Shown one piece after another: positions 18,877 to 25,851 of a stretch of 43,130 nucleotides of DNA. The translations under genes were made by a program, and so were the position numbers. The notes under the pieces were generated by a model, which saw only the letters and a program-made list of their open reading frames with translations, was not told where the DNA came from and made no database searches. The stretch spans positions 1 through 43,130 of the forward strand of contig SHYW01000036.1 in NCBI GenBank assembly GCA_009692615.1, written 5' to 3'. Position 1 is the stretch's first letter. Each line of letters begins with the position of its first letter. Origin of the DNA: Deltaproteobacteria bacterium (GTDB taxonomy: Bacteria > Desulfobacterota > Binatia > UBA9968).

Positions 18877-20091
18877 ATGCTAAGCCGCTTACTGACTTCC
18901 TTACTTTGCCAAGGGCACAGTGTTCGACCGGTTCGAGCACACAAATTCGAAGATATTTTCTCGCAAAGGCGCAAAGACGCAAAGGTAAGAAAAAAAATAT
19001 TCCGAACTTTGCGTCTTTGCGCCTTTGCGGGAGATATTCCGAACGTATTTCTCGCAGTCATACTGCTACTCGGCGCAGCCGCGACAAATCTTCAAGCCGC
19101 CACACCGGAAGAAACTCTCGCCAAAATCAATCAGCTACCGCCGGCCGAACGCCAAGCGACATTGGTGCGCGAAGCCAAGAACGAACGCATTGTCGTCTGG
19201 TACGCGCCGATGAACCGCGAAGATCTGCGCCAGTTCACGAACGGGTTCGAAGCCGAATATCCATTTCTCAAAGTCGAAGTCTTAACCGGCGGTCCGCAAA
19301 GCTTGATCAACCGCATCATGACCGAGCAGCGCGCCGCCAAGTACAACTACGACACCATGAACGTGCGCAGCTCGGCGCTCTACACGTTGAAGAAGGCCGG
19401 CGCCATGATGCGTTACGACACGCCCAACCGGCGCGCGTTGCGCGCTGGCTTCACCGACAAAGACGGATATTTTAACGGCATGTGGGCTTCACTCTTGGTT
19501 TATCTTTACAACGCCAAACAGGTGACCCGCGCACAAGCGCCGAAGTCCATCGACGATCTGTTGCAGCCGCGCTGGAAAGGCAAGCTCGGCATGGACAAAG
19601 ACGCCGACGACTGGCTCGCCGCGATCATGGACTACTACGGCGACGAACGCGGCAAACAAATCGCGCGAGGTCTCGGCGCGCAGCAATTGAACATCCGCAA
19701 AGGCCGCAGTTTAGTTTCTCAACTGGTCGCCGCCGGCGAATTCCCCGTGCAGATCGACGCGCACCATCACGAGGCGGTGGCATTAAAAAAAGCCGGCGCG
19801 CCGATCGATTATGTTTTCCCAGAACCGTTCGTGCCGGTCAAAGCGGTTTCAGCCTTCGTGTTGGCGTCGCGCCCGCCGCACCCGCACGCGGCAGCTTTGC
19901 TGGTCGACTTCATGCTGTCGAGAAAAGGCCAAGAAATCGCCTACCGCCAAACCCGCTGGCCCGCCCACAAAGACCTCGCCACCGGCGCCACAGACGAAGT
20001 CGGCAACCGCAAAACCGTGGTGCCGGACGGCGACAAATGGGGCGCGCGGTTTGAAGAGTTGGTGCAGTTGACGGGGTTGTTGGAGCGGTAG
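18877..20091 (+). CDS. Extracellular solute-binding protein (iron/thiamine/spermidine-type), signal peptide split by a repeat
   Basis: A 404-residue periplasmic binding protein in the Fe3+/spermidine-type family 1 group. The mature part (from about residue 75) has a typical opening (LVREAKNERIVVWYAPMN) and the hinge EYPFLKVEVLTGGP. A ligand-lobe region LLQPRWKGKLGMD follows. The signal peptide is abnormal. MLSRLLTSLL is followed by about 46 charged residues before the hydrophobic core VFLAVILLLGAAA and a likely ANLQA cleavage site. That insert is encoded by a palindromic repeat with perfect 23-bp arms at 18962-18984 and 19007-19029. GGAGGAG just upstream fixes the ATG at 18877. It is the last gene of the 15470 string. 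No permease or ATPase gene is near. Confidence 0.83.
   Translation: MLSRLLTSLLCQGHSVRPVRAHKFEDIFSQRRKDAKVRKKIFRTLRLCAFAGDIPNVFLAVILLLGAAATNLQAATPEETLAKINQLPPAERQATLVREAKNERIVVWYAPMNREDLRQFTNGFEAEYPFLKVEVLTGGPQSLINRIMTEQRAAKYNYDTMNVRSSALYTLKKAGAMMRYDTPNRRALRAGFTDKDGYFNGMWASLLVYLYNAKQVTRAQAPKSIDDLLQPRWKGKLGMDKDADDWLAAIMDYYGDERGKQIARGLGAQQLNIRKGRSLVSQLVAAGEFPVQIDAHHHEAVALKKAGAPIDYVFPEPFVPVKAVSAFVLASRPPHPHAAALLVDFMLSRKGQEIAYRQTRWPAHKDLATGATDEVGNRKTVVPDGDKWGARFEELVQLTGLLER
18962..19029. repeat. Palindromic repeat (GCAAAGGCGCAAAG type) inside a coding sequence
   Basis: Two perfectly inverted 23-bp arms (18962-18984 and 19007-19029) are built from repeated GCAAAG/CTTTGCG units around a 22-base A-rich spacer. 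The element lies in frame within the signal-peptide region of the SBP gene starting at 18877. Confidence 0.9.
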
Positions 20092-20105
20092 AGGCTCGCA
20101 GGAAA

Positions 20106-20652
20106 ATGCGTATCCGTAGTGCTGAGAATTTCAGCAATCGTGGGGTGAGACTCCTCGCCTTATTAATTATAGTCCTTCTGGCAACACAGTCTTCAGCCGG
20201 CGAGACACCAACTTATCTATCGCCGGATCGAACGTTGACCGCTTTAGTAATTCCGGTCGGCAATTCCAAAATCGACCAGAGAGAAAATCGTGTTGAGATT
20301 CAAACTTCTAGAGGCACAACTATACTTAAGCAAAAATTTCAGTTCGGAGGACGGCGAACACAATTTTTTTGTGTCTCATGCGGCTTGGACCCCGAATTCC
20401 CAATTTTTTGTCTTTTCGATTTATAGTTCTGGCGGGCATCAACCGTGGCATTGGCCGACTTATTTTTTCTGCCAATGCGATCGTCAGCTAAGACTCCTTG
20501 ATGACTATTTGGGGCCGCTCACAAAGCCGAATTTTGAGTTAAGCGCTCCTGATATCATTCATACGACCAAGCTAAAAGCTTATGACAACCTGGTTTCTGT
20601 TGCAGCAGAAGCGAAACTCAGTACTTTAATTAAGCAACAATCCAAGCGCTGA
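20106..20652 (+). pseudogene. Frameshifted gene for a secreted protein of unknown family
   Basis: The first 75 or so codons from ATG 20106 encode a hydrophobic signal (LLALLIIVLLATQSSAG) and a beta-rich start. The protein then continues in the next frame from about 20335 (SSEDGEHNFF, then HAAWTPNSQFFVFS) to TGA 20652. The joined product would be about 180 residues with a beta-propeller-like motif (AAWTPNSQFFVFSIYSSGGHQ) as in WD40/TolB-type repeats. The shift lies near the A5-T3 run at about 20332-20340, so either a recent mutation or an assembly error is possible. AT content is higher than in the SBP gene upstream, which suggests a different origin. Function unknown. Confidence 0.6.
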
Positions 20653-20723
20653 CCCCTGACATTGGACTGCAAGTGGCGCGGACAACTTGCCCAACACTGT
20701 TCACGTCTTATTCACGCGTCAAC

Positions 20724-21325
20724 TCACGGCCGCCACCCACTCGCCTTCAATTGCTCCCGCGCTTTGCGTAAAAAACTGAAGTCGAAAAAATCCACGGTGC
20801 GAATTTCTTTTTTCGCGCCGGCTGAGCGTTGGGCGTCTTCGACGACGGCTTGCAAAACTTTTTCTTCGACGGTGCCGTCCCTCGTCATTACTTTCACGCT
20901 GGCGTCGTAGATCGCGCTGATCGCATCGCGGTCTTTCGATTTGAGAAATTGCATCATGTAGTTGATCGATGCTTCGCGGCGGCTGGTGAAAAATAGATAA
21001 CCTTTGAACGCGGCGGTCATGAAGCGCGCAACCTTGTCGGGCGACTGTTTGATTCGCTCTAAGGAGGTGACGATACCGCCGCTGAAATATTCGCTGACAT
21101 AATCTCCAGCTGTTGCGCCGGTCCAAGCCGTATGTGGCGGACGTTTAAGAACGGGTATTTGTCCTTGATCACTTTGTTCAGCTCATTGAAAGCGCCGACG
21201 GTGATCGTGGAATAGAGCACGACTTCGCCTTCCTTGCGCGCCTGGTCCAGACTCGGCGCTTGCGCGTTCGTGACAGCGGGGAGAAGTAGTAAAGCCAGAA
21301 ACATCCCCATTAGTGGTGATTTCAT
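20724..21325 (-). pseudogene. Chimeric solute-binding protein pseudogene
   Basis: The 5' part (21325 down to about 21111) starts with AAGGAG and an ATG and encodes a signal peptide (LALLLLPAVTNAQA) and the first 50 mature residues (ARKEGEVVLYSTITV) of a family-1 type SBP. From 21110 down to the TGA at 20724 the DNA is almost identical to the last 390 bases of the NMT1/TauA-type SBP gene at 26804-27823, ending in the same LKASGWRP. The junction is out of frame: the first frame reads on for 16 codons and stops at 21059. It is therefore a recombination product of two unrelated SBP families and probably non-functional. Confidence 0.8.
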
Positions 21326-21814
21326 AAAACAACTCCTTTTTGTGTTTTACTTCTACTAAAATTCTCACGCATTTGAATGCAAGAAAAGAGAAAAAGCCCT
21401 TTTCTTGTTTTAAAATTTTGTCTCATGCGAAGAAAAATGCCTTGGCTATCTTCCCCTGAACGATCCTCATTCGCTTGTCAGATTAACAAGGTTATGTGGC
21501 TCATAACAATCATTTCAAATTTTACAACGGTGGCCGAGCATTGATAATCGCAGTCTATGGCGCGGCGTCCAATGGTGTTTGTAGCGTGTCCTCCTCCGTC
21601 CGCAGTGGATGCCTGGCGGCTCTGGTTCGGTGGGCGCTGTTGCACTCTCGTTATGATACAGATGGGGGAGAAGTAACCGTTTGTATCTTGAGCAATTTGA
21701 CTGATGCCAGTAAAAAATGCATTAATTTTAGTTTTAGAAAATTGAATGAAGACTTCGCTTATTTGTTGTCGCCCGTTGGTTTTCATTTTGAAGATCAATC
21801 AATGGAAATGGTTA
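21326..21814. other. Gap between the chimeric pseudogene and the next SBP gene
   Basis: About 490 bases, with an AT-rich part next to the pseudogene. It must hold the promoters of the two divergent units. Open frames in it (for example + 21496) show no ribosome binding site, recognisable motif or natural composition. No repeat or RNA gene was recognised. Confidence 0.5.
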
Positions 21815-22804
21815 ATGGCCCCAATGCCATCTAGGTTTACGATGTTTTTAATTCTCGTCGGTGTTTTATGGCTTACGCAAATTGCCGAAGCGGCCGACTC
21901 CAAGGTCAGGGTGGCCATACCGAGTGAAAGCATGGCCCAAATCGCATTTTATGTGGGTATGGAGAAAGGTTATTACAAACAAGAGGGCCTCGACGTCGAG
22001 CTCATCTTGATGAGAGCCCCGGTTGCCAACCTTTCTTTGATCAGCGGGGATGTCAATTTTTCGACAGTCCCGGCGGCAGCTCTCAACGCGGCTTTGCGTG
22101 GCGCTCCACTCCGCGTGATTTACAGTACTTTTTACCGTCCTATGCATTGGCTGTACTCCAAGCCGCAAATTCGTAACGTCAAGGATCTCAAGGATAAGCG
22201 AATCGGCATCGATGGTCGTGGCGGAGCCATGGAGATGCTGATGCGAGAGATACTGGAGAAGAACGGAATTAAGAACGAGAAAAACACGCCGCTGCTTGCG
22301 CTAGGGGTTCAGTCCAACCGATTTACTGCTCTTGAAAGTGGTGTCGTGGATGCGACGATTCTAACTTTTCCTTTGAGCTTTACCGCTGAGGCCGCCGGAT
22401 TTCATCAGCTCGCATCGTTCCTCGAACAGGACGATATGGTGCAACTTGCGGGTACACTCGTGTTGCGCGAACCAGTGTCCGATCCGTCCTTGGTGGAAAA
22501 ATTTCTTAGGGGAACCATGAAAGGGTTTCTTTTTGCTCGCGCCAATCGTACCGAGACGGCAGCGATTCTCGGACAGCGGATAAAGATCACAAATGACCTT
22601 GCACTCCGGATTTACGATTTGGCTAGGCCGGGTATGAGTATGGACGGCACGGTGAGAGACGATTTACAGAAAAAGGTGCTCGAACAGACCGTCGAGCTGG
22701 TAGGCTTGAAACAATCCCCGCCGATACAAAAGTTTTTTGATTTTTCCATGGTAAAAAAGGTGCGGGCTGAACTTGAAACTACAAAATGGACACCAGGAAA
22801 GTGA
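21815..22804 (+). CDS. NMT1/TauA-type ABC substrate-binding protein
   Basis: A 329-residue periplasmic binding protein of the NMT1/THI5-like (TauA/SsuA) group, which binds small organic ligands such as sulfonates, nitriles or pyrimidine precursors. Residues 1-26 are a signal peptide (FLILVGVLWLTQIAEA). The mature start KVRVAIPSESMAQIAFYVGMEKGYYKQEGLDVELI is typical of the group (positions 30-62). It ends in FFDFSMVKKV, like its paralogues in the window. The frame is open to 21746, but the start at 21815 leaves a normal signal peptide; no clear Shine-Dalgarno precedes it. The Rieske oxygenase gene follows 57 bases later on the same strand, which suggests that the binding protein captures its substrate. 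No permease or ATPase gene is near. Confidence 0.85.
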   Translation: MAPMPSRFTMFLILVGVLWLTQIAEAADSKVRVAIPSESMAQIAFYVGMEKGYYKQEGLDVELILMRAPVANLSLISGDVNFSTVPAAALNAALRGAPLRVIYSTFYRPMHWLYSKPQIRNVKDLKDKRIGIDGRGGAMEMLMREILEKNGIKNEKNTPLLALGVQSNRFTALESGVVDATILTFPLSFTAEAAGFHQLASFLEQDDMVQLAGTLVLREPVSDPSLVEKFLRGTMKGFLFARANRTETAAILGQRIKITNDLALRIYDLARPGMSMDGTVRDDLQKKVLEQTVELVGLKQSPPIQKFFDFSMVKKVRAELETTKWTPGK

Positions 22805-22861
22805 TCTAGTTTTTCCAACAAGAGATTAAAAAGTTCAGGTAAATAAAAAATAGGAGGCGTC

Positions 22862-24070
22862 ATGCTTAAGGCTTCTGACAATGCGATTTTCGCTCAGGTC
22901 GGGCCGGATACCCCCGGCGGTCAATGGCTTCGCCGATACTGGCACCCAATCGCAATCTCCGATCAATGGAGCGGCATCAAAACACTGTGGAACTGCGACG
23001 AACAGTTCCAATTTAAAGGCCGGTTCGGAACGGTCGCTGAGTTCGGCGAACGAGCCGGCACATTCAAGGGAACTCCGACCGCGGTGAGGATTTTGGGTGA
23101 AGACCTGGTTCTCTTCCGCGATGGTAGTGGCAGGCTCGGGTTGCTCGGACTGCATTGCCCGCATCGCGGTACATCACTTGAATTAGGCAGAATCCGGCAA
23201 GACGGAATCGAGTGTTGCTACCACGGGTGGAAGTTTGACGTTAATGGCAATTGCCTTGCCCAGCCTGCGGAGCCAACCGAGAGCACGCTAAAAAGCAAAG
23301 TTCACCACAAAGCCTACCAAGTCAAAGAATTGGGGGGATTAATCTGGGCCTATCTCGGTCCCGACGAAGCGCCGGTCCTGCCGAAAGTCGACGTGGTCGC
23401 CCGAGAGGATGGCATTCGTGCCGTGGAAAATTACGGGCTTTGGCCGGCGAATTATTTCCAGCTCATTGAAAATGCTCCGGACGCAACGCACACGGGCATT
23501 TTACACGCCGGGAAGGGTGGCGAACGGAGCGATATCTGGGGACACGAGATCCCACAAGCAAGCTGGGAAGAAAATGAATACGGACTAAAGACAACTTCCA
23601 AGCGATCCAATCTCACTCGCTACGCGCAATTTATTTTGCCTACCGCTTACCGTTTGGCGCAGCCGTGGCCGGGTGGAAACATTAAATGGCCACGCGCCTC
23701 GGCAATTTGGAAAACTCCGGTGGACGATACCCACACGTTAATGCTCAGCGTGGTATTCACACCCTTCAAGGACGGCAAAGCGCCTGACTTGCCGCCAGGT
23801 TTTACCTTTGACATTACAGACGCGCTGCGTGTGCATAGGTTGCAGGACTATCAAGCCATCATCAGTCAAGGCGAAGTTGCCGATCGGACCGCTGAAGTCC
23901 TCGGAACATCGGACGGCGGGATTATATTACTGCGAAAGATAATTATGGACGGCATCAGAGCCGTGCAAGATGGCCGAGATCCGAAAGGTGTGTGGCACGA
24001 TCCTGCAATGGACCGGCTTCTCGAATTCGGTGCCGCCGTAACCGATAGCCAGATGACAAAGGTGGCCTGA
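22862..24070 (+). CDS. Rieske non-heme iron aromatic-ring oxygenase, large (alpha) subunit
   Basis: A 402-residue oxygenase of the phenoxybenzoate/vanillate-type Rieske group. The 2Fe-2S cluster is held by CPHRG (about 98-102) and CCYHGWK (about 119-125), the CxH/CxxH pattern. The mononuclear iron motif is DATHTGILH (about 210-218), with the bridging Asp just before the first His. GGAGG precedes the ATG. It starts 57 bases after an SBP gene, a transport-plus-oxygenase arrangement. No reductase or beta subunit is next to it; an electron donor must come from elsewhere, and the flavin reductase at 18349 is not obviously the right type. The substrate is unknown; demethylation or ring hydroxylation of an aromatic acid is typical of the family. 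Confidence 0.92.
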   Translation: MLKASDNAIFAQVGPDTPGGQWLRRYWHPIAISDQWSGIKTLWNCDEQFQFKGRFGTVAEFGERAGTFKGTPTAVRILGEDLVLFRDGSGRLGLLGLHCPHRGTSLELGRIRQDGIECCYHGWKFDVNGNCLAQPAEPTESTLKSKVHHKAYQVKELGGLIWAYLGPDEAPVLPKVDVVAREDGIRAVENYGLWPANYFQLIENAPDATHTGILHAGKGGERSDIWGHEIPQASWEENEYGLKTTSKRSNLTRYAQFILPTAYRLAQPWPGGNIKWPRASAIWKTPVDDTHTLMLSVVFTPFKDGKAPDLPPGFTFDITDALRVHRLQDYQAIISQGEVADRTAEVLGTSDGGIILLRKIIMDGIRAVQDGRDPKGVWHDPAMDRLLEFGAAVTDSQMTKVA

Positions 24071-24107
24071 GTCGACAAAAGGCAGTAGCGAGCGATTCGA
24101 ACGAAAC

Positions 24108-24138
24108 CGAACTAGGATTTTTTTAAATTCCTAGTTCG
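24108..24138. terminator. Hairpin after the Rieske oxygenase gene
   Basis: CGAACTAGG at 24108-24116 and CCTAGTTCG at 24130-24138 are perfectly inverted with an AT-rich loop containing seven T. It lies 38 bases after the stop codon. The T-run is in the loop rather than after the stem, so it is not a textbook terminator. Confidence 0.45.
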
Positions 24139-24662
24139 TCACGGGTCGGGAGCGTATTTCCACGAGTCGGGTTTGCGTCCTGCCTATGTGCCATCGCTTA
24201 TGGAATCGACTCGATGAGGGACGAGATCTGCTTCAGTTGGCCGTAATGCTTCTGGAGTTACGGTCCAAACAGATCGGAATACCCACACCGATCCGTTGGG
24301 TCTCCCTTACGAAGCTCACCGTTGGTAGAGTTTTTAGGTAGGGATGTCTTGGAGAAATTGGTGGATGTCTAGCGACTGTCCTAGGCCACGAGCTGAAGCC
24401 AATTCATAGGCCTTCCCCGCTATTGACGCGATCTGAAGCCCCTTGATGTCAGCGCTCGACCATCCAGCCGGGGAATTACCCGCTGACAGCTCTAAAAGAA
24501 GTGAAATGTCGTCGTTTGACTCCCTGCCCAGCGGACTCTCCGTATCCCAGTTTATGCAGGGAACCCAACGAGCATTACGCATTACCACCGCACTTTGCCT
24601 GCCGGTGGGGATACGTTGTCGTTCATCGGGTTGACCGGCTATATAGGCCATGGGCGAAAGGG
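24139..24662. other. Non-coding stretch between the Rieske gene and the SBP relic
   Basis: About 520 bases without a convincing gene. A 105-codon open frame on the minus strand (24334-24651) has a passable C terminus but matches no family I know and lacks a ribosome binding site. The stretch probably contains decayed sequence. Confidence 0.4.
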
Positions 24663-24737
24663 GACGCTGTTGACTAAATGGACAAACTCCAGGAATGGGA
24701 GACCGTCGTCGAGCTAGTCCAGCTAGTCAACAGCGTC
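24663..24737. repeat. 14-bp perfect inverted repeat
   Basis: GACGCTGTTGACTA at 24663-24676 is exactly inverted at 24724-24737 (TAGTCAACAGCGTC), 47 bases apart. It ends 11 bases before the SBP 3'-end relic and could be the remains of a mobile-element end or a hairpin. Confidence 0.7.
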
Positions 24738-24748
24738 GCTGCTCTCTG

Positions 24749-24811
24749 GTCCGACAAATGGGCGCAAGGTTTGAAGAGCTGGTGCAGTTGACTGCGCTTT
24801 TGGAACGTTAG
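24749..24811 (+). pseudogene. Relic of an SBP gene 3' end (copy 1)
   Basis: GACAAATGGG..GGTTTGAAGAG..TGGTGCAGTTGAC to a TAG matches the final 60 bases of the SBP gene at 18877-20091 (protein end DKWGARFEELVQLTGLLER). One base is missing, so it no longer reads in frame. Confidence 0.75.
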
Positions 24812-24814
24812 TCC

Positions 24815-24858
24815 GTAGCCTGGATACAGCGAGGCGATATCCTGGATTCTTCGATGGC
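24815..24858. repeat. CTGGAT-type dispersed repeat (copy 1)
   Basis: GTAGCCTGGATACAGCG..CCTGGATTCTTC follows relic copy 1 directly. A diverged copy stands in the same place after relic copy 2 (25727-25766). The form resembles the GTAGCCTGGATGCAGCGAAG repeats found between proteobacterial genes. Confidence 0.6.
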
Positions 24859-24906
24859 GCCGGATTGTTTGGTCTTCATCTCTCGCCTGTGAACTCTTAT
24901 TTGAAT

Positions 24907-24935
24907 TTGTCGACCGTCCATTACCGTGGTAATGT
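24907..24935 (+). promoter_or_regulatory. Promoter and autoregulatory palindrome of the toxin-antitoxin pair
   Basis: TTGTCG (24907-24912) and TAATGT (24930-24935) are 17 bases apart, a plausible sigma-70 promoter. The perfect palindrome CATTACCGTGGTAATG (24919-24934) covers the -10 box, eight bases before the antitoxin ATG, as expected for an operator bound by antitoxin or complex. A start point about seven bases past the -10 would give a nearly leaderless mRNA. Confidence 0.55.
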
Positions 24936-24942
24936 GCCTTTT

Positions 24943-25206
24943 ATGGCACTCGCGCAATCCAAAGTCACCGCACAAGGCCAAATTTCCGTTCCTGCTCAAG
25001 TGAGACGGAAACTTGGCATCGGCCCAGGCTCCGTTTTGGAATGGGGTGAAGAAGGCGATATGGTCGTAGTCCGCAAAGCTGGACGGTATTCGTCAAAGAA
25101 CATCCATCAAGCGCTCTTTCCGAAGCAACCGCCCAAAGCAAAAAAAGTCAAAGAATTTGACGAAGGCATCCAGCGCTTCATGAAAGCAAAGCATGCGCGC
25201 CGTTGA
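24943..25206 (+). CDS. vapB: AbrB/MazE-fold (SpoVT-AbrB) antitoxin
   Basis: An 87-residue antitoxin. The swapped-hairpin DNA-binding domain is residues 5-50 (SKVTAQGQISVPAQVRRKLGI and SVLEWGEEGDMVVVRK). The C-terminal tail of about 35 residues is Lys-rich and probably wraps the toxin. It neutralises the PIN toxin encoded next and would repress its own promoter. ATG 24943 opens the conserved domain. There is no Shine-Dalgarno, which fits the leaderless start suggested by the promoter eight bases upstream. Its stop lies 14 bases inside the toxin gene. Confidence 0.88.
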   Translation: MALAQSKVTAQGQISVPAQVRRKLGIGPGSVLEWGEEGDMVVVRKAGRYSSKNIHQALFPKQPPKAKKVKEFDEGIQRFMKAKHARR

Positions 25207-25573
25207 CAACAACGTCCTCGTACGACTCTTGACCCGCGACGATGCCAAGCAGGTCGCCGCGGCCGAGGACTTCGTCAGCAAAAGCGCTTGGGTATCACAC
25301 TTAGTGCTAATCGAAACCACTTGGGTTCTTAAGGCTGTCTACAATCTCGGCCATCGCGACATTGCAACGGCCATCGAAATGCTCCTGCATCACAGAGACC
25401 TTACGATTCAAGATCCCGACGCCGTCACCGCCGCGCTAGAGAATTATCGTCGCCGTCCCGTCCTGGGATTTAGCGATTGCTTGATCCTTGAGGTAGCCAG
25501 AAAAACCGGCCACCTTCCTCTAGGAACCTTCGACCGGAAGCTCGGCAAACTCGATGGAGCTGAGACACTGTAA
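25193..25573 (+). CDS. vapC: PIN-domain ribonuclease toxin (VapC-like)
   Basis: A 126-residue type II toxin. The PIN active-site acids are D5 (AVDNNVLVR), E41 (LIETTWVL), D95 (GFSDCLILE) and D114 (TFDRKLGKL), all in place, so it should be an active Mg2+-dependent RNase that cuts tRNA or rRNA. It overlaps the antitoxin gene by 14 bases, the usual arrangement. The pair lies between two relics of an SBP 3' end, each followed by the same dispersed repeat, which marks how it arrived or was duplicated. Confidence 0.9.
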   Translation: MRAVDNNVLVRLLTRDDAKQVAAAEDFVSKSAWVSHLVLIETTWVLKAVYNLGHRDIATAIEMLLHHRDLTIQDPDAVTAALENYRRRPVLGFSDCLILEVARKTGHLPLGTFDRKLGKLDGAETL

Positions 25574-25610
25574 GCGGAAGACGAAATTCCCATTCATCGT
25601 GAGCAATATC

Positions 25611-25718
25611 GGCGCCACCGACGAAGTCGGCAACCGCAAAACGCCGGTGCCGGACGGCGACAAATGGAGCGCGAGGTTTGAAGAGTTGGTGCAGTTGACG
25701 GGGTTGTTGGAAAAGTGA
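25611..25718 (+). pseudogene. Relic of an SBP gene 3' end (copy 2)
   Basis: GGCGCCACCGACGAAGTCGG to TGA 25718 encodes DEVGNRKTPVPDGDKW and FEELVQLTGLLEK. That is nearly the last 36 residues of the SBP gene at 18877-20091, still in frame but without the rest of the gene. It begins about 38 bases after the toxin stop. Confidence 0.85.
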
Positions 25719-25726
25719 TGCAAGAA

Positions 25727-25766
25727 AAGCGCGTGGCCTGAATGCAGTAAAGCAAAATCCAGGGTT
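25727..25766. repeat. CTGGAT-type dispersed repeat (copy 2)
   Basis: GCGTGGCCTGAATGCAG..AATCCAGGGTTCTTC follows relic copy 2 at the same distance as the repeat after copy 1. An 8-bp inverted pair GGTTCTTC/GAAGAACC follows it (25761-25810). The rest of 25767-25851 shows nothing. Confidence 0.55.
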
Positions 25767-25851
25767 CTTCTCTTCAGTTAAGATGCTACCAAAGTAACTT
25801 CCTGAAGAACCACGGGTAGACTCGAAATTTGGGAGCTTCAAGAACCATCCT

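Noticed and set aside
18962-19029. CRISPR-like repeats in the GCAAAG palindrome and other repeats
   Set aside because: The repeats are single inverted pairs with no regular spacing, no unique spacers and no cas genes.
20724-21325. Treating the chimeric SBP as a working fusion
   Set aside because: The junction shifts frame, and the first frame stops 16 codons after it.
21746-21814. Longer start for the SBP at 21815
   Set aside because: The added residues (CCRPLVFILKINQWKW) precede a complete normal signal peptide and have no ribosome binding site.
24334-24651. Minus-strand 105-codon frame in the gap before the TA pair
   Set aside because: No recognised family or Shine-Dalgarno and it sits in a decayed region; kept only as a remark.
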